Assembly (NCBI GenBank): GCA_040901465.1
Contig: JBBDYN010000055.1
Location: 5,843 to 69,842, forward strand
From: JAUSIF01 sp040901465
GTDB taxonomy: Bacteria; Pseudomonadota; Alphaproteobacteria; Rhizobiales; Xanthobacteraceae
Length of the DNA stretch: 64,000 nucleotides
Direction: 5' to 3'
Each line of letters begins with the position of its first letter. The stretch's first letter is position 1. Both the position numbers and the translations under genes were made by a program. The notes below the pieces were generated by a model that saw only the letters and a program-made list of their open reading frames with translations, did not search any database and was not told the origin of the DNA. Below are positions 52,120-61,148 of the stretch, piece by piece.

Positions 52120-53949
52120 TCAAACCGCGACCGCGCCGAACTGCAGTTCGGCAAGCCGCGCATAGAGGCCGCCCGCGGCGACAAGGCTCGCGTGCGTCCC
52201 CTCCTCCACGATGCGTCCGCGGTCGATCACGATGATGCGGTCGGCGCCGAGCACGGTCGCGAGCCGATGCGCGATCACAAGCGACGTGCGACCCTCCATC
52301 GAGCGCTCCAGCGCTTGTTGCACCAGCGTCTCGCTCGCCGCGTCGAGCGCCGATGTCGCCTCGTCGAGCAGCATGATCTTGGCGTCGCGCAGGATCGCGC
52401 GGGCGATCGCAATGCGCTGGCGCTGGCCGCCGGATAGTGTCACGCCGCGCTCGCCGATCTGAGTGTCATAGCCCAGCGGCAACGGGCGCGCGAACTCGTC
52501 GACGAGGGCGAGCGCCCCCGCGCGCCCGATCTCCGCGTCGGTCGCATCGATCCGCCCGAGCCGGATATTCTCGCGCACGCTGGCCGCAAAAATCACGACG
52601 TCCTGCGGCACGAGCGCGAGCCGCGATCGCACCTCGCGCGGGTCGGCCGCCGCAAGGTCGATACCGTCGATGCGGATATGGCCGCTCTCCGGATCATAGA
52701 AGCGCAGCAGCAAATGAAAGAGCGTGCTCTTGCCTGCGCCCGACGGCCCGACGATTGCCACCCGTTCGCCGGGCCCGACCGTGAAGGAGACATGGTCGAG
52801 CACGCGCGCGTCCGGCCGCGTCGGGTAGTCAAACGACACGTCATCGAACTGGATCTCGCCGCGCTGCAGCTTCGGCAGTGGCGTCGCCCGCGCGGGCCTG
52901 CGGATTTCCGCCTCGACATTCAGGATCTCGGCGATGCGCCCGGCGGAGCCCGCCGCCTGCGCGATCTCGCCCCATACCTGGCTGAGTTCGCTGAGCGCGC
53001 CCGCGGCAAACACGGCATAGAGCACGAATTGGCCGAGCGTGCCGGCGCTCATGCGGCCCGCGAGCACGTCCTGCGCGCCGGCCCAGAGGATTCCCACGAC
53101 ACTCGCGAACACGAGAAAGATGATCGCGGCCGTGAGCAGTGCGCGCGCCTTGGTGGAATCGCGCGCGGCCGCGAAGGCGCGTTCGACCTCCCGCGAGAAG
53201 CGATCGATCCCCGCATTCTCGCCGGCAAAGGCCTGGATCGTCCGCACCGCGCCGATCGCCTCCACCGCGTAGGCGGAAGCATCGGCGAGCGTGTCCTGCG
53301 CTTCGCGCGAGCGCTTCGTGACCATCCGTCCGAAAGCGACCAGCGGCAGCACGATGAGCGGTATCACCACGAGCACGAGCCCGGAAAGCCGCGGGCTCGT
53401 CACCACCATCATGATCGCCGCGCCGAAGAACAACACGAGATTGCGCAGCGCGATCGAAGCTGATGCGCCGAACGCCGCCTTGATCTGCGTCGTGTCCGCC
53501 GTGAGCCGCGAGGCGATCTCCCCGACGCGCTGCGTGTCGAAATAGCCGGGCGAAAGCGACATCAGGTGCGCGAACACGGCGGCGCGCACGTCGGTGACGA
53601 CCCGCTCGCCGAGCGTCATCACGAGGTAGTAGCGAAGCGCGCTCGCAGCCGCGAGCACCGCCGCCACCACGAGCATCATCGCGAAGTATCGGTCGATGAA
53701 GGCGGCGTTCTCGGCGGCGAATCCGAAATCGATCATGCGGCGGACGGCGAGCGGTACGGCGAGCGTCGCAGCAGCTGCAAGCACTAGGGCCGCAACCGCT
53801 GCCGCGATCCGGCCGCGATAGCGCAGCACGAACGGCACAAGCGCAAGCAATGGCTTCAGGCTGCGGCGATCCGCCCGAGCGGCCGCGTCCAGGGCGGCGG
53901 CGGCCTCGGATTCGGCAGGCGTGGCGGCTGCAGGCGCGACTTGAGTCAA
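52120..53949 (-). CDS. ABC exporter, fused permease and ATPase (MsbA-related)
   Basis: The 609-residue protein has a six-helix type IV exporter domain (about 35-330) and an ATPase with Walker A GPSGAGKST, Q-loop, signature LSGGQRQRIAIARAIL, Walker B IMLLDEATSALD and H-loop IAHRLATV. It resembles the MsbA-related family of alphaproteobacteria, with an Ala-rich N-terminus. It acts as a homodimer; lipid or drug export is possible. The apparent start is TTG at 53949. It diverges from rpmE. Confidence 0.9.
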   Translation of the reverse strand: MTQVAPAAATPAESEAAAALDAAARADRRSLKPLLALVPFVLRYRGRIAAAVAALVLAAAATLAVPLAVRRMIDFGFAAENAAFIDRYFAMMLVVAAVLAAASALRYYLVMTLGERVVTDVRAAVFAHLMSLSPGYFDTQRVGEIASRLTADTTQIKAAFGASASIALRNLVLFFGAAIMMVVTSPRLSGLVLVVIPLIVLPLVAFGRMVTKRSREAQDTLADASAYAVEAIGAVRTIQAFAGENAGIDRFSREVERAFAAARDSTKARALLTAAIIFLVFASVVGILWAGAQDVLAGRMSAGTLGQFVLYAVFAAGALSELSQVWGEIAQAAGSAGRIAEILNVEAEIRRPARATPLPKLQRGEIQFDDVSFDYPTRPDARVLDHVSFTVGPGERVAIVGPSGAGKSTLFHLLLRFYDPESGHIRIDGIDLAAADPREVRSRLALVPQDVVIFAASVRENIRLGRIDATDAEIGRAGALALVDEFARPLPLGYDTQIGERGVTLSGGQRQRIAIARAILRDAKIMLLDEATSALDAASETLVQQALERSMEGRTSLVIAHRLATVLGADRIIVIDRGRIVEEGTHASLVAAGGLYARLAELQFGAVAV

Positions 53950-53994
53950 GGTCCGCTCTCGGGTATGAAGCCCGCGAATTGAGGATCACGAGCC

Positions 53995-54219
53995 ATGAAG
54001 CCCGACATTCACCCCGATTACCACGAGATCAAAGTGGTGCTGACGGACGGCACCGAATACATTACGCGCTCGACGTACGGCAAGCCGGGCGAAGTCTTGA
54101 AGCTCGACATCGACGCCAGGACGCATCCGGCCTGGACCGGCGGCCAGCAGCAGCTCATGGACCGCGGCGGCCGCGTCTCGCGCTTTCAGAAGAAGTTCGC
54201 CGGCTTCATCAAGGGCTGA
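53995..54219 (+). CDS. rpmE: 50S ribosomal protein L31 (zinc-free form)
   Basis: The 74-residue protein matches L31 (MKPDIHPDYHEIKVVLTDG, RTHPAWTGGQQQLMDRGGRVSRFQKKF). It has no cysteine, so it is the non-zinc form that alphaproteobacteria normally use. It diverges from the ABC exporter with 45 bases between starts. A 119-base gap of no recognised content separates it from rcdA. Confidence 0.95.
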   Translation: MKPDIHPDYHEIKVVLTDGTEYITRSTYGKPGEVLKLDIDARTHPAWTGGQQQLMDRGGRVSRFQKKFAGFIKG

Positions 54220-54338
54220 GCAATCGTCGTCCGAGAAGCTCGCTGAGCGAGTTATCCGGGACCATATCCATCAATCATCATACGGCCCCGGCTCGCGCTC
54301 GCCTACGTTCGCTTGGCCGGAACGTCGGATGAATGGGA

Positions 54339-54860
54339 TCAGCGCTCGCCGCCGAAGGCCGCGCGCAAGAGCCCGATCTGCCGCTCGACCGGATTATCGG
54401 CCTCCGCCGCAGGCTTCGCGGCACCGCTATAGATCAGCGCATCGAGGCGCATCACCCGCTCGTGCAGGTAGCGCGACTGGTCGATCAAGGCGCGCAGGCG
54501 GAACGGCAGCGCCGCGAGCGAATCCTCGTGCGGCGGGTCATAGGTGGAAAGTTTCACTTTCGACTTCTCGGAACGCGCCTGATCGGTTGAGAGCTCGCCC
54601 TCGTTCACGGCGCGCTGCAGGAGCAGCCACGACGCGATTTGCATGAGACGCGTCGTGAGCCGCATCGACTCGGTCGCGTAAGCGAGCGCCGCCGAGCGCG
54701 ACAGCTGCTTCGCCTCTTCGCGTCCCGGTCCGTCGAGATAGGCCGCCGCGGCTTCGACGAGCGACATGCCCTCGCGGAACAAAACCCCGAACGTTTCTCC
54801 CGCTGCCATGCGCTGAGCGAGGACGACAGGATCCTGCGGACTCTTGGACGCACCCGACAT
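54339..54860 (-). CDS. rcdA: RcdA, regulator of CtrA degradation (DUF1465)
   Basis: The 173-residue protein matches the RcdA/DUF1465 family. It has a helical bundle with LFREGMSLVEAAAAYLDGPGR and AYATESMRLTTRLMQIASWLLLQ, then LIDQSRYLHERVMRLDALI. In Caulobacter RcdA is an adaptor that helps ClpXP, with CpdR and PopA, destroy CtrA at the swarmer-to-stalked transition. The ATG at 54860 is chosen over one at 54878. A CtrA box and a probable small RNA lie 150-290 bases upstream on the same strand. ChpT, the kinase side of the same circuit, is also in this window. Confidence 0.92.
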   Translation of the reverse strand: MSGASKSPQDPVVLAQRMAAGETFGVLFREGMSLVEAAAAYLDGPGREEAKQLSRSAALAYATESMRLTTRLMQIASWLLLQRAVNEGELSTDQARSEKSKVKLSTYDPPHEDSLAALPFRLRALIDQSRYLHERVMRLDALIYSGAAKPAAEADNPVERQIGLLRAAFGGER

Positions 54861-55013
54861 GACCAACTCCGAACACAACCGCTACGATACCGTATTTCTC
54901 ATTATTGTTTTGGCAAGAATGAAGCGGAGCGCGAGTGCCTGTAAAGGCCAGACTTGAGACAGCGTTACCCGCGCGCCCGGGGCCCGAAAACCCGCTTGCT
55001 GGCACGCAAAACG

Positions 55014-55107
55014 CACAAAAAAGAGCCGCTCGAGGGCGGCTCAAGGTTTTCACAGGGAGGCGTCAAACAGAGTGGACAGGAGCCACTCAACGTCCAGAAG
55101 CTGGACG
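55014..55107 (-). ncRNA. Candidate CtrA-controlled small RNA with CUCC-containing loops
   Basis: Bases 54861-55184 hold no protein gene. On the minus strand a CtrA box at 55131-55145 is followed by CATTAT (55119-55114), a plausible -10. Then come a hairpin CGTCCAG-CTT-CTGGACG (55107-55091), a hairpin GAGTGG-CTCCTGT-CCACTC (55088-55070), a single-stranded stretch with GCCTCCCTG, and a terminator ending in six T. The whole is about 94 bases. CUCC or CCUCCC in loops resembles rhizobial small RNAs that block ribosome sites. Three stem-loops and a cell-cycle setting recall EcpR1, but identity is unproven. Confidence 0.55.
55016..55042 (-). terminator. Strong rho-independent terminator
   Basis: On the minus strand GAGCCGC-CCTCGA-GCGGCTC is followed by six T (55022-55017). 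It lies 140 bases beyond the DUF1192 gene and 155 bases before rcdA. It best fits as the 3' end of the candidate small RNA. Confidence 0.85.
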
Positions 55108-55130
55108 GTTTTGATAATGGAGGGGAAACC

Positions 55131-55145
55131 TTAACGTATGGTTAA
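55131..55145 (-). promoter_or_regulatory. Perfect CtrA box (TTAA-N7-TTAA)
   Basis: TTAA at 55131-55134, CGTATGG, then TTAA at 55142-55145. Read on the minus strand it contains TTAACCAT, the classical CtrA half-site. It lies just before the candidate small RNA and about 270 bases upstream of the rcdA start. Confidence 0.7.
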
Positions 55146-55184
55146 TTTCTTGGGTCGAGACCGGGCGGCTCACCGCGTGCTCGA

Positions 55185-55376
55185 TCAGCGGCGGAAAAAC
55201 GTGTCAGCCGCGTTTCGCGTCGCCTCCTTGGCGCGGATCGCCGCTTCCAGCCGCTCGATTTCCGCTTTGAGCGTCAGCACGCGCTCCTTCAGCTCCTCCA
55301 CCGAGAGGAGCGACAGCTCCTCGCCGAGTTCGTGTGCCTTCTTCTTCGGACGGACCGGCTCCTCGTCCATCGCCAT
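55185..55376 (-). CDS. Small DUF1192 protein
   Basis: The 63-residue product (MAMDEEPVRPKKKAHELGEE, then a helix LSVEELKERVLTLKAEIERLEAAI) matches the DUF1192 family of short alphaproteobacterial proteins. It is soluble and mostly helical. The function is unknown. The open frame upstream reads through the divergent quinone oxidoreductase gene and is not real. It often lies near rcdA and rpmE in related genomes, as far as I recall. Confidence 0.85.
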   Translation of the reverse strand: MAMDEEPVRPKKKAHELGEELSLLSVEELKERVLTLKAEIERLEAAIRAKEATRNAADTFFRR

Positions 55377-55476
55377 CGCTGCCTCCGTGGTGCGCCTCCA
55401 GCCTAGCGGAGGCCGCCCGCCGTTGTCATGAGCGGCGCGGAATCGTAGGACATGGCGTCGCCGCACTGGAGTTTCG

Positions 55477-56481
55477 ATGTCGAAGCCGCCGAGCCGCATG
55501 ACCGCAATCGCGATCAAAAGCCCCGGCGGCCCCGAGGTGCTCGTGCCCGAGGAACGGCCGGTGCCGATTCCGGGCCCGGGCGAGATCCTGGTACGGGTGC
55601 GTGCCGCCGGCGTGAACCGGCCCGACGTCATGCAGCGCAAGGGCCAGTATCCGCCGCCGCCCGGCGCGCCCGACATTCCGGGTCTGGAGATCGCCGGCGA
55701 AGTCGCCGCCGCCGGCGACAAAGTCCAGCGCTGGAAGATCGGTGACAAGGTTTGCGCGCTCGTCTCCGGCGGCGGCTACGCCGAATATTGCGTGACCGAC
55801 GAATCGACCGCGCTCCCGGTCCCGAAGGGCTTCTCCTTCGTCGAGGCCGCCGCGTTGCCGGAAACATTTATGACTGTCTGGCACAACGTGTTCGAACGCG
55901 GCGCGCTGAAAGCAGGCGAAACACTTCTCGTGCACGGGGGATCGAGCGGCATCGGCACAACCGCGATCATGCTCGCCAAGCAGTTCGGCGCGAAGATCAT
56001 CGCCACCGCCGGCTCACCGGAAAAATGCGAAGCCTGCAAGAAGCTCGGCGCCGACGTCGCGATCGACTACAACAAGGAAGACTTCGTCGCCGCGACCAAG
56101 CAGGCGACCGGAAACAAGGGCGCCGATCTCATCCTTGACATGGTCGGCGGCGATTACATCGACCGCAATTTCGAAGCCGCCGCGGTCGAAGGCCGCGTCG
56201 TGCAGATCGCGACCCAGAAGGGCACCAAGGTCAATGTCGACCTCCGCCGCCTGATGCTGAAGCGCCTCACCCATACCGGCTCCACGCTCCGCGCCCGCCC
56301 GGTGACCGACAAGGCCGCGATCGCACGCGCGCTCGAAGCAAAGGTTTGGCCGCTTCTCGAATCAGGCAAGGTCCGCCCCGTAATTGATTCGACCTTTCCT
56401 CTCACCCGGGCCGCCGACGGTCATGCCCGCATGGAAACGAGCGCCCATATCGGCAAAATCATCCTCGAAGTGCCCGCCTAA
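55477..56481 (+). CDS. NAD(P)H quinone oxidoreductase (zinc-free MDR family, PIG3-like)
   Basis: The 334-residue protein is a medium-chain reductase with the quinone oxidoreductase pattern. VRVRAAGVNRPDVMQRKGQY is near the start, the nucleotide loop LLVHGGSSGIGTTAIMLAKQFGA is near 147-169, and VDLRRLMLKRLTHTGSTLR follows. It lacks the zinc ligands of alcohol dehydrogenases. The likely reaction is NADPH-dependent reduction of quinones or alkenals. It diverges from the DUF1192 gene. Confidence 0.9.
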   Translation: MSKPPSRMTAIAIKSPGGPEVLVPEERPVPIPGPGEILVRVRAAGVNRPDVMQRKGQYPPPPGAPDIPGLEIAGEVAAAGDKVQRWKIGDKVCALVSGGGYAEYCVTDESTALPVPKGFSFVEAAALPETFMTVWHNVFERGALKAGETLLVHGGSSGIGTTAIMLAKQFGAKIIATAGSPEKCEACKKLGADVAIDYNKEDFVAATKQATGNKGADLILDMVGGDYIDRNFEAAAVEGRVVQIATQKGTKVNVDLRRLMLKRLTHTGSTLRARPVTDKAAIARALEAKVWPLLESGKVRPVIDSTFPLTRAADGHARMETSAHIGKIILEVPA

Positions 56482-56620
56482 CGCGCTCAATTCGGCCCTA
56501 ACGGTATGAAAGTGAACTATGATTGCCAGTCACGCCCGACCCCGCCGCCTTGCCGCCGCCGCAAGCTGCCGGTAGCAGTTGTATGATGGCACGGTGCGGG
56601 CCGCGTCCGGAGGGGTTGAT

Positions 56621-59509
56621 TTGCGTACTGCACGTCTCGCCGCGTTCCTGTCCCTTGTGATCGTTTTCATCGGCCTCGCGCCCGCGTACGCGCTCGAGGC
56701 GGTGACGATCCGGCTGGGCACGCCCGCGATCGACCTGTCGCCCGCCGCCGAACGCCACCAGACCGACGGCGACCGTTTGCAAGTGTCGACCGCACCGGGC
56801 TCGGACGGCATCGTGCGCCGCATCGAGGTGCGCGCGCGCGAGCCGCAGGGCATCACCAACTGGGCCGTCTTTGCGCTCGCCAACAATACCGACGAGCAGG
56901 TCGACCGGCTGATCGTCGCGCCGCATTACCAGATGGTCGGCTCCGGCATTTTCTGGCCTGATCTCGGCAGCGTGCGCATCGTCTCGATCACACCGAGCCA
57001 GGGCTTCCGTCCCGAGCGTCAGGTGGCGACCGACGCCGACGTTCATCTCGTGACGCTCGACCCCGGCACGACCGTGACCCTTGTGCTCGAACTCACGTCC
57101 TCGCATTTGCCGCAACTCTATCTGTGGGAGCCCGAGGCGTACAAAGGCAAGGTCAACAGCTTCACGCTCTATAACGGCATCGTCATCGGTATCGCCGGCC
57201 TGCTCGCGATGTTCCTCACCATCCTGTTCGTGGTGAAGGGCTCGATCATGTTTCCGGCGGCGGCTGCGCTCGCCTGGGCCGTGCTTGCCTATATCGGCAT
57301 CGATTTCAATTTCTGGACCAAGATTCTCGGACTCTCGCCCGCGACCCAGCAATTCGCTCGCGCCGCGGGCGAAGCGATTCTGGCCGCGACGCTCATCGTC
57401 TTTCTCTTCGCCTACCTCAATCTCGGGCGCTGGAACGTGCGCTATTCGCACGTCGCCGCGGGATGGCTCGCGTTTCTTGCGCTGCTCGTGGCGGTCGCCC
57501 TCGTCGATCCGCCGATCGCCGCCGGCATTTCGCGGCTATCGTTGCTCGCCGTCGCGCTCGTGGGCTTCGGCCTCGTTGTTTATCTGTCGACCCATGGCTT
57601 CGACCGCGCGGTGCTCCTGATCCCGACTTGGTTCCTGCTCACGGTGTGGGTGCTCGCGACCGGCCTCACGGTCGCGGGAGTCTTCACGAACGACCTGATC
57701 GCACCGGCACTCCTCGGCGGCCTCGAACTGATCGTGATGCTGATCGGCTTCACCGTGATGCAGCATGCCTTCGCCGGCGTCGGCGCCGAAGGCATCGTCA
57801 ATGACCTTGAGCGCCGCGCGCTCGCGCTCACCGGTGCGAGTGACATCGTCTGGGACTGGGACGTCACGCGCGATCTTATCTACACTAGCCATGAAGCCGA
57901 GCAGGCGCTCGGCTTGAAGCGCGGTGCGCTGGAGACCGCCGCCGCCGGCTGGCTTGAATTCCTGCACACCGGCGACCGCGATCGCTTCAAGATGTCGCTC
58001 GATAGCGTGCTCGAACAGCGCCGCGGCCGCATCGTGCAGGAATTCCGCCTGCGCGCCGAGGACGGCCACTATCTCTGGTTCAAGTTGCGCGCACGCCCCG
58101 TGGTCGGCACCGACGGCGAGGTGCTGCGCGTCGTCGGCACCCTCACCGACATCACCGACAACAAGGTTGCCGAAGAGCGGCTCCTGCACGACGCCGTGCA
58201 CGACAATCTGACGAGCCTGCCGAACCGCGAGCTTTTCCTCGACCGCCTTGACGCCGCGATCGCGCTTGGCCGCGCCGACGAGCAGCTTCGCCCGACCCTC
58301 ATCGTCATCGACCTCGACCGCTTCAAGCAGGTCAATTCCAGCGTCGGCATGGCCGTCGGCGACTCGATTTTACTCACGATCGCGCGCCGCCTGGGCCGTC
58401 TGCTCAAGCCGCAGGACACGCTCGCGCGCATCTCCGGCGACCAGTTCGGCATGATCCTGCTTTCCGAGCGGGAGCCCGAACGCATCACCGCATTCGCCGA
58501 TACGATCCGCCGCAGTTTGCGTGCGCCGATCGGGTTCGGCGCGCGGCAGATCTTCCTCACCGCCTCCATCGGCCTCGTTCTTTATGGTGGCCAGACGCGC
58601 AGCCGCGACGAACTCCTGAAGGACGCCGAGCTCGCAATGTATCATGCGAAGCAGCAGGGCGCCGACCGCATCGAAGTGTTCAAGCCGACGATGCGCTCGC
58701 AGAAGGTCGACCAATTGACGCTCGAATCCGATTTGCGGCGCGCCATCGAGCGCGACGAGATCGCAATCTTCTATCAACCGATCGTCCGGCTCGAGGACCG
58801 CACCATCGCCGGCTTCGAAGCGCTGCTCCGCTGGAACCACCCGCGCCTCGGCCGTCTCGGCCCGACCGAGTTCATTCCGCTCGCGGAAGAAACCGGACTG
58901 ATTTCCGACCTTGGCCGCTTCGTGCTCGAGCGCGCCGCCCGCCAGCTTGTCGCCTGGCAGCGGCTCGTCACCGGCCCGCGGCCGATTTTCGTGAGCGTGA
59001 ACGTCTCCTCGCGCCAGTTGTTGCGCCAGGATCTCATCCAGGAGATCAAGGGGATTCTATCGCGCAACCTGCTCGCCTCCGGCACGCTTAAGCTGGAACT
59101 CACTGAATCGCTCGTGATGGAAAATCCCGAACTCGCCGCTCAGATGCTCGCCCGCATCCGTGAGCTCGGCGCCGGCCTGTCGCTCGACGACTTCGGCACC
59201 GGCTATTCGTCTCTGGCGTACCTGCAGCGATTCCCGTTCGACACGATCAAGATCGACCAGCAATTCGTGCGCGGCTCTGGCCGCGGCGCGCGCCCCGTGA
59301 TCCTGCGCTCGATCATCGCCCTCGCCCATGATCTCGGGATGGAAGTGGTGGCCGAGGGCGCCGAGAACGACTCCGACGCGGTCGAGCTTTATCAGCTAGG
59401 TTGCGAATATGCGCAGGGCTATGCGTTCGGAGAGCCGATGACCGCCGACGAAGCGCGCCGCCTAATCTCGCCGACCGAACCGGCGCTGCGCCGCGCCCGC
59501 GCAAGCTAG
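56621..59509 (+). CDS. Membrane-bound PAS-GGDEF-EAL protein, probable c-di-GMP phosphodiesterase
   Basis: The start is a TTG at 56621 with GGAGG upstream and gives 962 residues with a signal peptide. The N-terminal extracytoplasmic domain (about 25-175) is followed by about seven transmembrane helices (180-375), resembling 7TMR sensors. A PAS domain lies at about 395-515. The GGDEF domain has a degenerate active site, SGDQF at 605-609, so cyclase activity is unlikely. The EAL domain is intact: EALLR at 733-737, NVSSRQL, ELTES, DDFGTGYSSL, KIDQQFV and EGAEN. It should hydrolyse c-di-GMP, perhaps tuned by GTP bound to the GGDEF domain. It stands alone between qor-like and yqgE genes. Confidence 0.9.
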   Translation: MRTARLAAFLSLVIVFIGLAPAYALEAVTIRLGTPAIDLSPAAERHQTDGDRLQVSTAPGSDGIVRRIEVRAREPQGITNWAVFALANNTDEQVDRLIVAPHYQMVGSGIFWPDLGSVRIVSITPSQGFRPERQVATDADVHLVTLDPGTTVTLVLELTSSHLPQLYLWEPEAYKGKVNSFTLYNGIVIGIAGLLAMFLTILFVVKGSIMFPAAAALAWAVLAYIGIDFNFWTKILGLSPATQQFARAAGEAILAATLIVFLFAYLNLGRWNVRYSHVAAGWLAFLALLVAVALVDPPIAAGISRLSLLAVALVGFGLVVYLSTHGFDRAVLLIPTWFLLTVWVLATGLTVAGVFTNDLIAPALLGGLELIVMLIGFTVMQHAFAGVGAEGIVNDLERRALALTGASDIVWDWDVTRDLIYTSHEAEQALGLKRGALETAAAGWLEFLHTGDRDRFKMSLDSVLEQRRGRIVQEFRLRAEDGHYLWFKLRARPVVGTDGEVLRVVGTLTDITDNKVAEERLLHDAVHDNLTSLPNRELFLDRLDAAIALGRADEQLRPTLIVIDLDRFKQVNSSVGMAVGDSILLTIARRLGRLLKPQDTLARISGDQFGMILLSEREPERITAFADTIRRSLRAPIGFGARQIFLTASIGLVLYGGQTRSRDELLKDAELAMYHAKQQGADRIEVFKPTMRSQKVDQLTLESDLRRAIERDEIAIFYQPIVRLEDRTIAGFEALLRWNHPRLGRLGPTEFIPLAEETGLISDLGRFVLERAARQLVAWQRLVTGPRPIFVSVNVSSRQLLRQDLIQEIKGILSRNLLASGTLKLELTESLVMENPELAAQMLARIRELGAGLSLDDFGTGYSSLAYLQRFPFDTIKIDQQFVRGSGRGARPVILRSIIALAHDLGMEVVAEGAENDSDAVELYQLGCEYAQGYAFGEPMTADEARRLISPTEPALRRARAS

Positions 59510-59513
59510 CGCC

Positions 59514-60131
59514 TCAAGCGTGTCCTGAATCGGAAGAAAGCTTGGCGGGATCAATCCCGATCTTGCGGAGCGCATGCGCGTACTTCGACTCCGCGTCACC
59601 GCCAAAAATCAAATCCGGGTCCGCGTCGCAATTTAGCCAGCCATTCGCGTGAATTTCGCTCTCGAGCTGGCCCGGCGCCCAGCCCGCATAGCCGAGCGCA
59701 AGCACCGCACTCACCGGCCCCTGCCCGCGCGCGATCGCCTTCAGGATATCGAGCGTGGCGGTGAGGCAAATGCCGTCGTCGATCGGCAGCGTCGAATCCT
59801 TGATGAAGAAGTCCGCGGAATGCAGCACGAACCCGCGCCCGGTTTCCACCGGCCCGCCTTTCAGTACGCGGATCGTGTCGGCGCGCGGCGGCACTTCGAT
59901 CAGATTGGTCGAGGGCACCACGTCGAGCTGAACGAGCAATTCGCGGAAGTTGATGTTCGGCGCGGGCTGGTTGACGACGATGCCCATGGCGCCCTCGTCC
60001 GAATGGGCGCAGAGATAAATCACCGCCCGAGAAAAGCGCTCGTCGCGCATGGTCGGCATTGCGACGAGGACCTGACCGTCGAGATAACCCGGCCGCCGGC
60101 TCGGCTCGATTTTGGTTCCGCCGATCTTCAT
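59514..60131 (-). CDS. YqgE/AlgH family protein
   Basis: The 205-residue protein has the family blocks YLDGQVLVAMPTMRDERFSRAVIYLCAHSDEGAMGIVVNQP, here seen across residues 16-56, and LKGGPVETGRGFVLHS. The family fold is known but not its role. It ends four bases from the EAL gene (convergent) and diverges from the DsbD-N-like gene across 108 bases that include an operator-like half palindrome at 60163. Confidence 0.92.
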   Translation of the reverse strand: MKIGGTKIEPSRRPGYLDGQVLVAMPTMRDERFSRAVIYLCAHSDEGAMGIVVNQPAPNINFRELLVQLDVVPSTNLIEVPPRADTIRVLKGGPVETGRGFVLHSADFFIKDSTLPIDDGICLTATLDILKAIARGQGPVSAVLALGYAGWAPGQLESEIHANGWLNCDADPDLIFGGDAESKYAHALRKIGIDPAKLSSDSGHA

Positions 60132-60239
60132 CGCGAAAGACTAACCCGGCGCTGCGGCGTTGCAAAATTGGGCGGTATCGCGACAAGGATCACGCAATCG
60201 TAATTGGGTACCGAATAGCGCCAAGGCTTATGTGAATTC

Positions 60240-61079
60240 ATGCTTTCGGGACCGCACAGCCTGTTCACCGGTTTGGCGCTTGCCGGCCTGTTTCTGTCTC
60301 CGGCGGTGGCCATCGCGCTCGAATCACCCTGGATCGATACTGGCAAGGCGACCGTGCGGCTTCTCGCCGCCGGTCCGGCCGCCGCCCGTACGCCGCTGCG
60401 CGCCGGCATCGAAATTCGTCTCGCGCGCGGCTGGCACACCTACTGGCGCTATCCCGGCGACGCCGGCGTGCCGCCCCGTTTCGACTGGTCGGGTTCCCAC
60501 AATCTTGCCGCGGTCGAGGTGCGTTGGCCGGCGCCCGAGCGCATCCCGGTGGAAGGAGGACTGGAGTCGATCGGCTATCATGACAACGTCATCTTGCCGC
60601 TAAGCATTCGTGCCAAGGACCCCTCGCTGCCCGTATCGCTCCGCCTCAAGCTCGACATCGGCGTGTGCGAGAAAATTTGCATCCCGGCCGTGGCCATGTT
60701 CGCGCTCGACATTCCTGCTGGATTGAGCGGGAACGAACCCGCGCTCGACGCTGCCGAAGCGCGCGTCCCGGCAGCCGCCCGGGTCGGTACGAACAAGAGC
60801 TTTGGCGTGCTCGCGGCCAAGCTCGAGCGCGGCAAGGAGCCGCGCGCGCTGATCGAGGTCGTCGTCCCCGTCGGAAAGCCGTTCGATCTCTTCGCCGAAG
60901 GGCCAAGCGACGACTGGGCCCTGCCGCTGCCCAAGCGGCTCGAGGCGAGCAACGGACGCGCCCGCTTCGCCATTCCAATCGACGGCGCTCCCGCCGGCGG
61001 CGGCCCAACGCCGTCGAAGCTGCGTCTGACGCTCGTCGCCGGCAGCGAGGCGGTCGAGGTCGTGGCCCCGCTCGACTAA
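60240..61079 (+). CDS. Exported DsbD N-terminal-domain-like protein
   Basis: The 279-residue product has a signal peptide (to about IALES) and a mature part like the N-terminal domain of DsbD/ScsB (ARGWHTYWRYPGDAGVPPRFDW and LDIGVCEKICIPA). The two cysteines Cys143 and Cys147 form a C-x3-C pair and could exchange thiols. The membrane and thioredoxin domains of full DsbD are absent. A 1-Cys peroxiredoxin follows 69 bases downstream on the same strand, so a shared redox role is possible. Confidence 0.82.
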   Translation: MLSGPHSLFTGLALAGLFLSPAVAIALESPWIDTGKATVRLLAAGPAAARTPLRAGIEIRLARGWHTYWRYPGDAGVPPRFDWSGSHNLAAVEVRWPAPERIPVEGGLESIGYHDNVILPLSIRAKDPSLPVSLRLKLDIGVCEKICIPAVAMFALDIPAGLSGNEPALDAAEARVPAAARVGTNKSFGVLAAKLERGKEPRALIEVVVPVGKPFDLFAEGPSDDWALPLPKRLEASNGRARFAIPIDGAPAGGGPTPSKLRLTLVAGSEAVEVVAPLD

Positions 61080-61148
61080 GCCGAGCCAGACGTTAGGATA
61101 CTCCCCGGTACCGTCCCGATGCTCGGGGCGATCGTGGGGACGACGAAG

